Assembly (NCBI GenBank): GCA_947649365.1
Contig: CANSRH010000010.1
Span: 1-54,534, forward strand
DNA: 54,534 nt
Reading direction: 5' to 3'
From: an uncultured Mycoplasmatota bacterium
GTDB lineage: Bacteria; Bacillota_I; Bacilli_A; RF39; UBA660
Shown: one piece after another, positions 16,968 to 25,442 of the stretch
Numbering within the stretch: the first letter of the stretch is position 1
Layout of the letters: each line of letters begins with the position of its first letter
Translations under genes and position numbers: made by a program
The notes under the pieces: generated by a model
Database searches by the model: none
What the model was told of the DNA's origin: nothing
What the model saw: only the letters and a program-made list of their open reading frames with translations

Positions 16968-18385
16968 TAGTTTCCTACACTCTCCTTTGCTACAACGCCA
17001 TCCAAACTAAAACTTTTTGCATCCGTTATTTCTACATTCACTATTTTACCGATCAAATCTTTACTTCCATTAATATTTATTAATTTCATAGTATCAGTAT
17101 ACCCATATATTTTATTTTTATCTTTTGAATTTTCTCCTAAAACCAAAACAGGAACCACTTTCCCCTCTAAACGTTTATTATTTTCTAAAGAATATTGATT
17201 GACAAGTTGGTTTAATCTTTGCAAACGTTCCTCTTTTTCTTCCATAGGAATGGTATCTTCAATAAGACTAGCTGGTGTTCCTTCTCTTGGACTATAAATA
17301 AACGTAAACGCTGAATCAAACTGACAAGTATTCACGACATCCAAAGTATCTAAAAAATCGCTTTCTGTTTCATTAGGGAATCCTACAATAATATCTGTTG
17401 TAATACTTACATTAGGGATTCTTTCTTTAATTTTTTGAAACAAAGTTAAATACTCACGTTTCGTATAACGTCTCCCCATTTGTTTTAAAACTTTATCGCT
17501 ACCACTTTGCAGCGGCAAATGAATATAAGGCATAATATTTTCATAAGTAGCAATCGTATCAATCATTTCCTCTGTAAAATCCCAAGGATGACTTGTAACA
17601 AAGCGAATCCTTTCCATTCCTGTTTTTGCAACACATTCTAGTAAATCTTTAAAATCATAGACAAACGTTAAATCTTTTCCATACGCATTCACATTTTGAC
17701 CAAGCAAAGTTACTTCCTTATATCCCTTCTGTTTTAATTCTTCCACTTCCGAAACAATCGCTTCTAACTTTCGACTTCTTTGTTTCCCTCTTGTGTAAGG
17801 AACAATGCAGTACGTACAAAATTTATCACAGCCATACATAATATTTACCCAAGCAGTAATCTTAGAATCTCTACTATACTCTATTCCTTCATAAACGTCC
17901 CCTTCAATACTATAAACTTCTATTTCTTGCTTTTTCTTATTCTCTAATATAAGCCTAGGTAAATCACTTATATTATGTGTTCCAAACACAATATCTACAT
18001 AAGGGTGTTTCTCTTTAATTTCCAAAATCACACTTTCCTCTTGCGACATGCATCCCCCAACAGCAATCAAAAGGTCCGGTTTCTCTCTTTTTAAATGTTT
18101 ACAACGACCAAGATATCCAAATACTTTATCATGTGCATTTTCTCGTATCGCACACGTATTTAAAACAACAAGGTCACTTTCCTCTAAGACCAAAGTTTCC
18201 GTAAACCCCAAAAGTTCCAAATAGTTACGTATCTCCTCCGAGTCATGCATATTCATTTGACAACCATAGGTTCTTAGAAAATATTTTTTCCCTACAAAAA
18301 CATTAGGAAACGTATACTCAACTTTTTTTTCTATCACTTTCTCTTTGGTTCTTTTACGAGCTTCTTTTAAATCTGGTAAATGCAT
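16967..18385 (-). CDS. miaB: tRNA-2-methylthio-N6-isopentenyladenosine synthase MiaB
   Basis: Radical-SAM methylthiotransferase that adds the 2-methylthio group to i6A37 of tRNAs reading UNN codons. The 472-residue protein has the N-terminal UPF0004 domain with TYGCQMNMHDSE, LNTCAIRENA and GGCMSQEE (three Cys for the auxiliary cluster), then the radical-SAM CxxxCxxC motif in YGCDKFCTYCIVPYTRGKQRSR, and a C-terminal TRAM domain. Third modification enzyme type in this region besides TrhP and TrmR. Own promoter. Confidence 0.97.
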   Translation of the reverse strand: MHLPDLKEARKRTKEKVIEKKVEYTFPNVFVGKKYFLRTYGCQMNMHDSEEIRNYLELLGFTETLVLEESDLVVLNTCAIRENAHDKVFGYLGRCKHLKREKPDLLIAVGGCMSQEESVILEIKEKHPYVDIVFGTHNISDLPRLILENKKKQEIEVYSIEGDVYEGIEYSRDSKITAWVNIMYGCDKFCTYCIVPYTRGKQRSRKLEAIVSEVEELKQKGYKEVTLLGQNVNAYGKDLTFVYDFKDLLECVAKTGMERIRFVTSHPWDFTEEMIDTIATYENIMPYIHLPLQSGSDKVLKQMGRRYTKREYLTLFQKIKERIPNVSITTDIIVGFPNETESDFLDTLDVVNTCQFDSAFTFIYSPREGTPASLIEDTIPMEEKEERLQRLNQLVNQYSLENNKRLEGKVVPVLVLGENSKDKNKIYGYTDTMKLININGSKDLIGKIVNVEITDAKSFSLDGVVAKESVGN

Positions 18386-18408
18386 AAAATCACTTCCTAA
18401 TCTCCTTT

Positions 18409-18437
18409 ATTATAACACTACTTTACTTTCCATCCAA
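18409..18437 (-). promoter_or_regulatory. Promoter of miaB
   Basis: TTGGAT and a perfect TATAAT on the minus strand with 17 nt spacing, about 24 nt upstream of the miaB start codon; RBS AGGAAG. Confidence 0.6.
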
Positions 18438-18442
18438 ATGTT

Positions 18443-19204
18443 TTAACGTTTTCTCTCTTTCTCTTCTCTTTCCATAATCTTTTTTAAATCGGAGAGTAAA
18501 TACTCTTTAAAAGAAGCATCTTGCACCAAAGACAAGAAGAAAAAAGAAAAAAAAGAAACCAAAGAAGAACAAGTAGTAGAATTATTGATAAGAAAAAAGA
18601 AATCTTCCATCACTTTATAATCCAAATCTTGGCGTAAAGCAAAATCTTCTACTCTACAAAATTTTAAAAGAGTAGGAGAAAAAACATCTTGTAAAGGAGA
18701 AGAACCCCAAAAGAAATTTTCTATCTGTGGAAAATGAAATAAAAGACTATATTTTTCTTCTTCACTAAAAACACCTTTTTCTAAAGCCAAAAAGAGTTCT
18801 TGGACATAAAATGTAGAAATCAAATAATTACTCCCAATAGTACAATCATAACGTTCATTATGAAACTCATTATAAAAATGTTCTTGATAAAACCGATTCT
18901 GAAGAAGAGAAAAAACACGCGTTTCTAAACCATACCTCGGAAAAGTAAAAGCACTAGTAGCGAAAGGATGATTACAAAGAGGATTATTTTTCCGTAATGT
19001 CTCCATACTTTTTTCCAATAAGCCAAAGGGAATCTTTTGATAACTTTCTCTCTCATAAGCAAGCAAAAAACGTAGCTTTTCGAATGATTTTTTTGAAACG
19101 CTTTTCTTTTCAAAAACCAACTTTTGATACAAATTTTGAATTGAAGTGGCTATAGTAAAAAAAGACGTAAAATCAAGAATCTCTTTTCTATCAATCTCTT
19201 TCAT
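18443..19204 (-). CDS. Uncharacterised 253-residue protein
   Basis: Not recognised. A mostly helical, aromatic-rich soluble protein with no signal peptide. It contains a Phe/Ser-rich hydrophobic stretch (VSFFSFFFLSLVQDASF, about 218-234) that could be a buried or membrane-associated helix, and an acidic/basic tail ending EREEKERKR. The start has RBS AAAGGA. It precedes miaB but miaB has its own promoter. Confidence 0.6.
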   Translation of the reverse strand: MKEIDRKEILDFTSFFTIATSIQNLYQKLVFEKKSVSKKSFEKLRFLLAYERESYQKIPFGLLEKSMETLRKNNPLCNHPFATSAFTFPRYGLETRVFSLLQNRFYQEHFYNEFHNERYDCTIGSNYLISTFYVQELFLALEKGVFSEEEKYSLLFHFPQIENFFWGSSPLQDVFSPTLLKFCRVEDFALRQDLDYKVMEDFFFLINNSTTCSSLVSFFSFFFLSLVQDASFKEYLLSDLKKIMEREEKERKR

Positions 19205-19339
19205 TTTCCTTTATCTTGCCCTTTCTAATTCTTCATGAATTTACAAAAGAAACAAACCTTTCCTCTAAAAATACATTCCCTTTTTTAATAAGGATATATT
19301 TTACTAAAGCGAAAACAAAAAGTCAAACAAGAGTTAAAA

Positions 19340-20746
19340 TTATTTTTTTCTATTTCGTTTTCTAGAAACTCCTTGTCCTTCTTCCAAAGATGCGAGGAAA
19401 GAAGATAAAATACGAGTAGATTTATGCAAAATAGTAGAATACATTGCTGCCTCAGCCTCTATCATTTTTCTAGGCAAGGTATCTTTTCTAGTCCTTTCTT
19501 CTAAATAAATACCAACCTTTTGAAACGAACCCCAATACCCCTTAGGATTTGTAATTTGTATTTCCATCACTTTTAAAAACTTTTCTTGATAAAAAGGAAT
19601 TTTTAATCTTCCAATGACTCTACCATTATACAAATTTTCGATATAATAATACTCTTCGTTTTTAAAAAGTTGTATGCCATTTTTATCTTTAGGAAAATGT
19701 TTTTTATCCCTACAAGAAAAAAATTGTTCCAAAAGTTCTATAAATTGTTCAAAAGTTTCTAGTGGTTCTAAACGTTTTTTCTCTTTTTCCAATTCTTTTT
19801 GCTGTACGTTGAAATACTCTTGGGTATAATGACAAGACGTTACAAAATCATCTGGCAAACAAACTCCCATCACACGAGCAAAATTTTCAACAGCGACCAT
19901 ACAAATAATCGCTAATTTTTCTATTGCAGTCTTTTGTAGTAAGAAACAACTTGTTTCTTCTTTGTAGGAATCTTTCGTAAAAGTAAGTGTAATTTTTTCT
20001 CCAAGTTCATAAGAAAAAGGATAGTTTTCTTCTTCCAACGAAGCGGGTGCTTCCCTAAAACTTTCACAAAAAAATACATCTTTTTTCATCCAACTCGAAT
20101 TGTTTGTAACAAACCCTTCTTTTAAAAGAACAATATCATAAGAATCTGGATTTATAACTTCCTCATACCAATCAATAAAAGTAACCGACAACCCCCTTTT
20201 TTGCATAAAATTTTCAAACAAATATTTATCTATTCCTAAAAAACTAGCAACACATAAAATCTTTAAATTCTTTATAGGAATCACTTGCTTTTTTCTTTCC
20301 AAATGGGTAAGTATTTTTTTACAAACAAATTCTTCCTCATGGAAATAGGCTACATCTTCTCCTACAATGTATTTTTGTGGACTTTCCACTCCTTCTAATT
20401 TTTCATAAACAAGTTGATTTTGTGTCTCCTGAATTGGTAAGAGAAAATAATCTAAATCTTGCTTGATAAAACGATCACTATAACGTTCTACTCGTAAAAT
20501 ATGGTTTCTATACTCAAATAGCATCTCACGCATTTCAAAACAAGCAAGCCCTCGTATAGAATGTTCATAAAATACATCGTATTCTTTTAATGCTTCTTTA
20601 TTTTTTACAAAATAAGCATAAGCTTCCTGAATGTTATGAAACCATTTTACATTTCTAAACCCAAAAGATTTTAAATATTTATATTCTTCTTTTTCCCTTG
20701 AAATAAAAACTATTTTTGCAAATCGTAATAAGTATTCTTTTTTCAT
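19340..20746 (-). CDS. Uncharacterised 468-residue protein downstream of serS
   Basis: Not recognised. The start is MKKEYLLRFAKIVFI with AGGAG 6 nt upstream; an upstream in-frame codon adds six residues. The N-terminal half alternates short strands and helices (FAKIVFISREKEEYKYLKSFGF; YDVFYEHSIRGLACFEMREM; NLKILCVASFLGIDKYLF; DIVLLKEGFVTNNSSWM), recalling Rossmann-like GDSL/SGNH or glycosyltransferase-type folds without a diagnostic motif. The C-terminal half (LEKEKKRLEPLETFEQFIELLEQFF...) is helical, and the end is very basic (VSRKRNRKK). It lies just after the serS terminator. Confidence 0.6.
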   Translation of the reverse strand: MKKEYLLRFAKIVFISREKEEYKYLKSFGFRNVKWFHNIQEAYAYFVKNKEALKEYDVFYEHSIRGLACFEMREMLFEYRNHILRVERYSDRFIKQDLDYFLLPIQETQNQLVYEKLEGVESPQKYIVGEDVAYFHEEEFVCKKILTHLERKKQVIPIKNLKILCVASFLGIDKYLFENFMQKRGLSVTFIDWYEEVINPDSYDIVLLKEGFVTNNSSWMKKDVFFCESFREAPASLEEENYPFSYELGEKITLTFTKDSYKEETSCFLLQKTAIEKLAIICMVAVENFARVMGVCLPDDFVTSCHYTQEYFNVQQKELEKEKKRLEPLETFEQFIELLEQFFSCRDKKHFPKDKNGIQLFKNEEYYYIENLYNGRVIGRLKIPFYQEKFLKVMEIQITNPKGYWGSFQKVGIYLEERTRKDTLPRKMIEAEAAMYSTILHKSTRILSSFLASLEEGQGVSRKRNRKK

Positions 20747-20787
20747 TGTTGCTCCTATATCCACTCAATATATCTAGTATAACATAA

Positions 20788-20817
20788 AAAAAGAAAAAAT
20801 CTCAACCAATGAGATTT
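20788..20817 (-). terminator. Terminator after serS
   Basis: AAATCTCA/TGAGATTT stem (20797-20804 and 20810-20817) followed on the minus strand by a T-rich tract, immediately after the serS stop codon. Confidence 0.7.
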
Positions 20818-20961
20818 TCAAACTTTCGGGATTAATCTTTCTTTTCCCCCCATATAAGGTTGTAACGCTTTAGGAATAGCTACACTTCCGTCTTCCCTTA
20901 AATTGTTTTCTAAAAAAGCAATCAACATACGAGGTGGAGCAATCACTGTATTCCCCGTTGT
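20818..20961 (-). pseudogene. serS: 3' fragment of serS (seryl-tRNA synthetase) cut off by the ICE
   Basis: The frame from about 20961 to the TGA at 20818 reads TTGNTVIAPPRMLIAFLENN then LREDGSVAIPKALQPYMGGK and ERLIPKV. This is the end of SerRS, including the class II motif 3 region (APPRMLIAFLENN is the counterpart of GRTVAAILENYQ) and the conserved DGSVxIPxxLxPYMGG tail. The sequence upstream in this frame is unrelated and belongs to the integrated element. The remaining, much larger 5' part should lie beyond the right end of the window on the other side of the element. Whether the element supplies a replacement 3' end cannot be seen here. Confidence 0.88.
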
Positions 20962-22681
20962 GGGCATAAGCACCCAACTGCGACTGCAATTCTTCCATTC
21001 GCTCATTGGTATCACTTCTTTCATTTTTCGTTTGTGAAGGCATTTTTTTGATTGGTAATGTGTCGGTTAATTCATCTCCAGTTTTAAGAACAAATCTAAT
21101 TTCATATGGATCAATAGACCCATCTTCATTCCTTCTACCTATTATAATCTTATCAATAATACTTTCAAATACATCAGCATCAAATTCTTTTAATGTAGTA
21201 TTTTTCTGAAAAATAGTTTTAAATTTATCTACCCTATCTTGAACTTTATCTCTATGTGATATGTAATCTCTAATTTTCTTTGCTTCTAGTTCTAATAGTT
21301 CGATTTTTTTATTTATTCTTGCACTCTTTTCTTCAAATACATCATTATCAATTACTTTAGCAAGTCTAACATCTAACAATTCCATAAGTTGTTCTCTATA
21401 TGCTTTAATATCAGCTTCTAAACTTTTAAGTTCTTTAGAATAATCATCATTATTAAAAGTTTCTTCTATTGTGATTAAAAGTTTCTCAATTACCTCTTTA
21501 TTATATTGACACAATACAGAATACATATTAACAAATAATTCTTCAATATAAGATTCTTTAACATTTCCATAACTTTGGCAAGATAAATGGTCAGTATTAT
21601 AAGTTCTACAAGCCCAAGCAACTCTACGAGGATCGCCATCTTTATGACCTTTCCAAGACCTTCTAATATAGTTCTCTCCACATAAGCCACAAATAATCTT
21701 ACTACTAAATGGATAAACTTGACTAAATTTTTCTGGTCTACCATCAGCAGTGTACTTTCCTGACCTTTTATTTGCAATTTCTTGACAAATATCCCAAGTT
21801 TCTCTATCAACAATACCTTTATGATGATTTTCAGTATAATACATATCAAATTCGCCTTTATTCTTTTTCTTTTTTGAATTTATAGGATTATCTGTATATG
21901 TTTTTCCTGTAAGCAAATCTCCAACATACTTTTCGTTTCGTATCATTCTAAAAATAACTGTATCAGACCATTTTTTTCCTGTTGGACTAGGGATATTTTG
22001 ATTATTCAATTCTTTTGCAATTCGTGAAGTTCCAACACCCTCTTTATATCTATCAAAAATGTATCTAATGATAAATGCTTCTTTTGGATTTTCTACTAGA
22101 TTTTCTATTTCCTCATCATATATAAAACCATAAGGAGCATAATGACCAACAAGTTCGCCTCTTTTCATTTTCATACGAACTCCTGCTTTAACATTTTCAG
22201 AAATAGATTCACTTTCTGCTTGAGCGAAAGCACTATACAATGTTAAAAACATTTCACTTGTCATTTGCAAAGTATGTATATTTTCTTTTTCAAAATACAC
22301 ATCTACATTTTTTTCTCTTAATTGTCTTACATAATTTAAAGTATCAACAGTATTTCTAGCAAATCTTGATATTGATTTAGCAATAATCATATCAATTTTT
22401 CCTGCTAAAGCATCCTCTATCATTCTATTGAAATCTGTTCTTTTAGCAGTTTTAGTTCCAGATAGACCTTCATCAGCATAAATATCTACAAATTCCCAAT
22501 CATCATGTTCTTCAATAAGATTCTTATAATGAATTTTTTGAGATTTATAACTGGTTTGTTGTTCTTCACTGTCTGTACTTACTCTACAATAAGCACAAAC
22601 CCTTAAAATTATTTTTTTGATGCCATTTGTGATTTTACTAATTCTTGATTGATTAGCGGTTATAACCTTGACACTCGCCAA
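20870..22681 (-). CDS. Large serine recombinase (ICE integrase)
   Basis: Catalyses integration and excision through a 5'-phosphoserine intermediate. Resolvase domain about 25-175 with the nucleophile Ser35 in CAYCRVSTDSEEQQ, then LSGTKTAKRTDFNRMIEDA and KSISRFARNTVDTL with catalytic Arg residues. Recombinase domain about 195-300 (PYGFIYDEEIENLVENPKEAFIIRYIF). Zinc ribbon with CGLCGENYIRR...WACRTY...LSCQ (about 330-380). Coiled coil about 410-480. The start codon is TTG, 5 nt after AAAGGAG. The last ~30 codons read across the junction into serS in another frame, so its C-terminus (after about QSQLG) is supplied by the chromosome in this integrated state. Confidence 0.95.
   Translation of the reverse strand: MASVKVITANQSRISKITNGIKKIILRVCAYCRVSTDSEEQQTSYKSQKIHYKNLIEEHDDWEFVDIYADEGLSGTKTAKRTDFNRMIEDALAGKIDMIIAKSISRFARNTVDTLNYVRQLREKNVDVYFEKENIHTLQMTSEMFLTLYSAFAQAESESISENVKAGVRMKMKRGELVGHYAPYGFIYDEEIENLVENPKEAFIIRYIFDRYKEGVGTSRIAKELNNQNIPSPTGKKWSDTVIFRMIRNEKYVGDLLTGKTYTDNPINSKKKKNKGEFDMYYTENHHKGIVDRETWDICQEIANKRSGKYTADGRPEKFSQVYPFSSKIICGLCGENYIRRSWKGHKDGDPRRVAWACRTYNTDHLSCQSYGNVKESYIEELFVNMYSVLCQYNKEVIEKLLITIEETFNNDDYSKELKSLEADIKAYREQLMELLDVRLAKVIDNDVFEEKSARINKKIELLELEAKKIRDYISHRDKVQDRVDKFKTIFQKNTTLKEFDADVFESIIDKIIIGRRNEDGSIDPYEIRFVLKTGDELTDTLPIKKMPSQTKNERSDTNERMEELQSQLGAYAHNGEYSDCSTSYVDCFFRKQFKGRRKCSYS
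20945..20985. other. Left chromosome-ICE junction (att site) within serS
   Basis: SerRS similarity starts at about 20961 while the serine recombinase frame arrives from the right, so crossover took place within a few tens of bases of 20945-20985. The exact core dinucleotide cannot be placed without the other junction. Confidence 0.65.
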
Positions 22682-22762
22682 TTTAACTCCTTTCTTTAGC
22701 AGAGTTTAGATTATAATACCTTCATCTCACGCTATAAGTATAGCATATTTTTGCTCTTTATT

Positions 22763-22930
22763 CTATGTTTTTAGTGGAAAATGCTCTCGTTTAATTACAT
22801 CTTTTAATTTAGAAAATTCCTTTTCAGTTATTTCCCCTTTTAATAAAAGCAATTTAATTAAAGACAATTTCATACTGTGTTCCACTAGGTTATTTAATTC
22901 TTTATTTTCAATAGTAATTTTTGTTTTCAT
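22763..22930 (-). CDS. SHOCT-like small protein
   Basis: 55-codon gene with a good RBS (AAGGAG). The C-terminal part LSLIKLLLLKGEITEKEFSKLKD matches the SHOCT pattern (leader helix, KGxITxxEFxxLK), a short oligomerisation/recruitment motif often attached to other domains. Here it follows a short strand segment MKTKITIENKELNNLVEHS. Located directly before the recombinase; possibly a recombination directionality or regulatory partner, which is inference from position only. Confidence 0.7.
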   Translation of the reverse strand: MKTKITIENKELNNLVEHSMKLSLIKLLLLKGEITEKEFSKLKDVIKREHFPLKT

Positions 22931-22982
22931 TCACATCACACTCCTTAACAATACATTCAAAAAACTCTATAAAATTGCAAAT

Positions 22983-23010
22983 AAAAAAAATCAAAGTATT
23001 TCTACTTTGA
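22983..23010 (-). terminator. Terminator upstream of the SHOCT-like/recombinase genes
   Basis: TCAAAGTA/TACTTTGA perfect 8-bp stem (22991-22998 and 23003-23010) with a 4-nt loop, followed on the minus strand by eight T. It sits 60 nt before the SHOCT-like start codon. Confidence 0.7.
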
Positions 23011-23067
23011 CAAAATTACACTATTAACTAACAGCTCTTCAAAAGAATTAGAAAATCAATATGACAT

Positions 23068-23820
23068 TTATTCTTTTTCAGTTTTATAATCTCTCATTGC
23101 TTCTGCAATATCCCAACCTGTAAAAAAATCTGGAAATTTAGGAAAATCTAGTTTTTCTTGAAATAAAGTTCTTGTATCAAACCTTAAAATGATTTCATTT
23201 AGTATATCTTTTTTTTCTTCAAATGATAATTTATTATAATCTTTTAACATTTGATTATAACTATTTCTTGATTTTACAGTACAAATATCATCTACCATTA
23301 TTTTATTTCCAACTCTATTTTCCTCATTTTTTAACATAATATCTAAAAATGATGCGAATCTATTTCCAATATCTTTAGGAAAACCTAATATGTTAGGAGT
23401 AAATGGTACTTCGCCCTTTTTATGGGTAATCTTTCCATCACTCCACATATTAAATAATTCAATACAAAATTTTAGTCTATCCTTGTAACTTAAGTATTTA
23501 ACTTTTTCTAAAAATTGAGTAACCTTTTCACTAGGATTATTAACAAATACTAATTGATCTCCACCTGCAAGAATTATGTCTCTTAAAAATAAATCATCTG
23601 GTTTAACTCCTACTGCAAATGCCATTTGTATTGCCCTTTCGCAAAAAAGATTGCTATATCCTATAACTACTCCTCTAATTAAAGACCTATCTAAACCATA
23701 TCTTTCTCCTACTGCACTATAAGTAAAACCTTTTTCAATTCTTACTCTTTCAAAATCGTGCAAAATAACATGACCATCATTTGATAACCTTATTGGGGTA
23801 TATTTAATACTTGCCTTCAC
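23068..23820 (-). CDS. HTH regulator with C-terminal domain shared with its neighbour
   Basis: 250-residue protein. Residues about 20-80 form a Cro/C1-like helix-turn-helix (FERVRIEKGFTYSAVGERYG, LDRSLIRGVVIGYSNLFCER, FAVGVKPDDLFL). The C-terminal part (LKFCIELFNMWSDGKITHKK ... YNKLSFEEKKDILNEIILRFDTRTLFQE) resembles the neighbouring 166-residue protein segment for segment. Likely a repressor of the integration or transfer genes; the effector domain family is not recognised. Confidence 0.65.
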   Translation of the reverse strand: MKASIKYTPIRLSNDGHVILHDFERVRIEKGFTYSAVGERYGLDRSLIRGVVIGYSNLFCERAIQMAFAVGVKPDDLFLRDIILAGGDQLVFVNNPSEKVTQFLEKVKYLSYKDRLKFCIELFNMWSDGKITHKKGEVPFTPNILGFPKDIGNRFASFLDIMLKNEENRVGNKIMVDDICTVKSRNSYNQMLKDYNKLSFEEKKDILNEIILRFDTRTLFQEKLDFPKFPDFFTGWDIAEAMRDYKTEKE

Positions 23821-23835
23821 TGTTTACCTCTTTTC

Positions 23836-24336
23836 TTATATTTTTTGTTCTAGTATATTTCTTGCTACTTCAAAACCATTAACACTTAAATCAAGTATTG
23901 GATATTCATCATTAAATAATGTTTTATTATCTAATCTAATGAATAGCTCTGCTAATACATCAAGTTTTTCATTATAAGACAATTTTTCAAACATTGATAA
24001 TAAAGGTTTATCATATTTGTTATAATGAATACCCATTACATTTCCATTTTCTTGGTATGCTTTACTTAATAATGTTCCAATATTATTAAAGACTATGGTT
24101 AAATACTCCAAATAGATTTCTGCAAAATTATGACTTAATCCAATAGTATCTAAATTGAATATTACTAAATCATCATCTTCAACTAAACTTGGATTCACTT
24201 CATTTTTACTATTGATATGACCATTATTTAAACTATCAAAAACATAAATTACAAACTTTAATCTTCCAGTTTCTTTAATTTTCTCTAGTTTATCAAATAT
24301 CTTTCTAACATCTTCTGTTACTTCACTAATGTACAT
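23836..24336 (-). CDS. Partner protein sharing the regulator's C-terminal domain, no HTH
   Basis: 166-residue acidic protein without a DNA-binding domain. LKFVIYVFDSLNNGHINSKNEV and FEKLSYNEKLDVLAELFIRLDNKTLFND correspond to LKFCIELFNMWSDGKITHKKGEV and YNKLSFEEKKDILNEIILRFDTRTLFQE in the next gene. This points to duplication of an effector domain, one copy fused to an HTH. Could be an anti-repressor or dimerisation partner (inference). RBS AAGGAGG; 15 nt separates the two genes. Confidence 0.65.
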   Translation of the reverse strand: MYISEVTEDVRKIFDKLEKIKETGRLKFVIYVFDSLNNGHINSKNEVNPSLVEDDDLVIFNLDTIGLSHNFAEIYLEYLTIVFNNIGTLLSKAYQENGNVMGIHYNKYDKPLLSMFEKLSYNEKLDVLAELFIRLDNKTLFNDEYPILDLSVNGFEVARNILEQKI

Positions 24337-24395
24337 AATTTTCCCTCCTTAATTATTTTTCTTCTGCTATATTCAAGTTGTTTACTTCCTACCAT
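24318..24395 (-). CDS. Possible 25-codon leader peptide
   Basis: ATG at 24395 is preceded by GAAAGGAG with good spacing. The frame runs 25 codons (MVGSKQLEYSRRK...) and overlaps the first six codons of the following gene in another frame. It could couple translation to the promoter-like element upstream. No homology is visible. Confidence 0.35.
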   Translation of the reverse strand: MVGSKQLEYSRRKIIKEGKLCTLVK

Positions 24396-24534
24396 ATTTT
24401 TACTCCTTTCCTACAACCCATTTTTAAGCCATTTTAAGCGACTTTATTTTTTTACTCTTATAGTTGTTCAACTCTTCCCATCAAATTAGATACGAACAAC
24501 ATTAGAGAAGAAATACAATGGATTTGGTTCAAAC

Positions 24535-24568
24535 TATTTATCACTTAAAGAAAAGAATTTTGCAAGAG
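24535..24568 (-). promoter_or_regulatory. Promoter-like 34-nt element, copy A
   Basis: On the minus strand it reads CTCTTGCAAAA..., with TTGCAA (24565-24560) and TGATAA (24543-24538) 16 nt apart, then ATA. Copy B at 53134-53167 differs in only about three bases. It would drive the two regulators, the SHOCT-like gene and the recombinase. It is preceded by a perfect palindrome AGATTTTTTTAAAAAAATCT. The rest of the 24.34-24.59 kb gap is A+T-rich with no other gene. Confidence 0.5.
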
Positions 24569-24593
24569 ATTTTTTTAAAAAAATCTAATTTCT

Positions 24594-25442
24594 TTATCTT
24601 TCTATATTTTTTGTTACATTTTTGCTTAATCTTTCTATGTTATTACAATTTATAACTGATCTATTTTGGTTATTTTTATCTGTATATACATTTAATTTTC
24701 CCACAATATTAACATCTGAATTTAACTCTAATAAATCTTTATTATTAGATAATGTTTCTCCCTCTAACATAACTGATATAACATTTTTTTGACTTTTCCC
24801 ATTGTATTCATATTCCTGTTCTATATCTACAAATTGAGCAAACTCCCCATCTTTCTTTTTAAACTCTTTACCTAAATGTGATATTTTACCCTCGATTTCT
24901 ATTCTATTAACTACTTCTTCTCTCTTATCTTCATCTTTATTTATAGTTTTATCTTCTTTATCTAATTTAACAATTCTATTAAATAATTTATCAAAAGCAA
25001 TTTTATTAGGAGTTTCATCAACCACTTGCATAAATGAATGATATTTACTGCTTTGAGCAACATATCTTTTCGCACTTTCATAGGAATTATCTGTATCACA
25101 TACTAAATATATTTTTTCTTCTGCTGAATCAAAACACTCATGTACTGGTTCAACATAACGATTATTAGCATGGTTATGAATACACACAACTTTATCCTTT
25201 TCACAAAAATAAATATCACTATATCTACTATCTCCAATTTCTTTTTCAAATAAATTATCTATTGAAATTAGTCCCTCTTGTTCCTTATCTTTAAGTTCTT
25301 CTGTATAAGTACAATCATAAGTAGTTAAAACTCCCTTTACTTTTCCTTTTACATCAAGAGCTAAAATCGTATCATATTTTGGCGTTCTATATTCTGATAA
25401 TAAATCTGCGACTTTATTTAACAATTTATCTTTTAGTTTCAT
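24594..25442 (-). CDS. ICE protein with C-terminal OB-fold (SSB-like)
   Basis: 282-residue protein. The N-terminal half (about 1-135) starts with a helical piece, then strands TILALDVKGKVKGVLTTYDC and KDKVVCIHNHANN, loosely like a RadC/JAB-type metalloprotease-fold core, but the JAMM motif is not complete. The C-terminal half (about 180-275: NRIEIEGKISHLGKEFKKKDGEF...VISVMLEGETL...VNIVGKLNVYTD) is an OB-fold like single-strand DNA-binding proteins and similar to the 47948-48346 protein. Start overlaps the methylase-helicase stop (TAATG). Probably acts on element DNA during transfer or replication. Confidence 0.6.
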   Translation of the reverse strand: MKLKDKLLNKVADLLSEYRTPKYDTILALDVKGKVKGVLTTYDCTYTEELKDKEQEGLISIDNLFEKEIGDSRYSDIYFCEKDKVVCIHNHANNRYVEPVHECFDSAEEKIYLVCDTDNSYESAKRYVAQSSKYHSFMQVVDETPNKIAFDKLFNRIVKLDKEDKTINKDEDKREEVVNRIEIEGKISHLGKEFKKKDGEFAQFVDIEQEYEYNGKSQKNVISVMLEGETLSNNKDLLELNSDVNIVGKLNVYTDKNNQNRSVINCNNIERLSKNVTKNIER

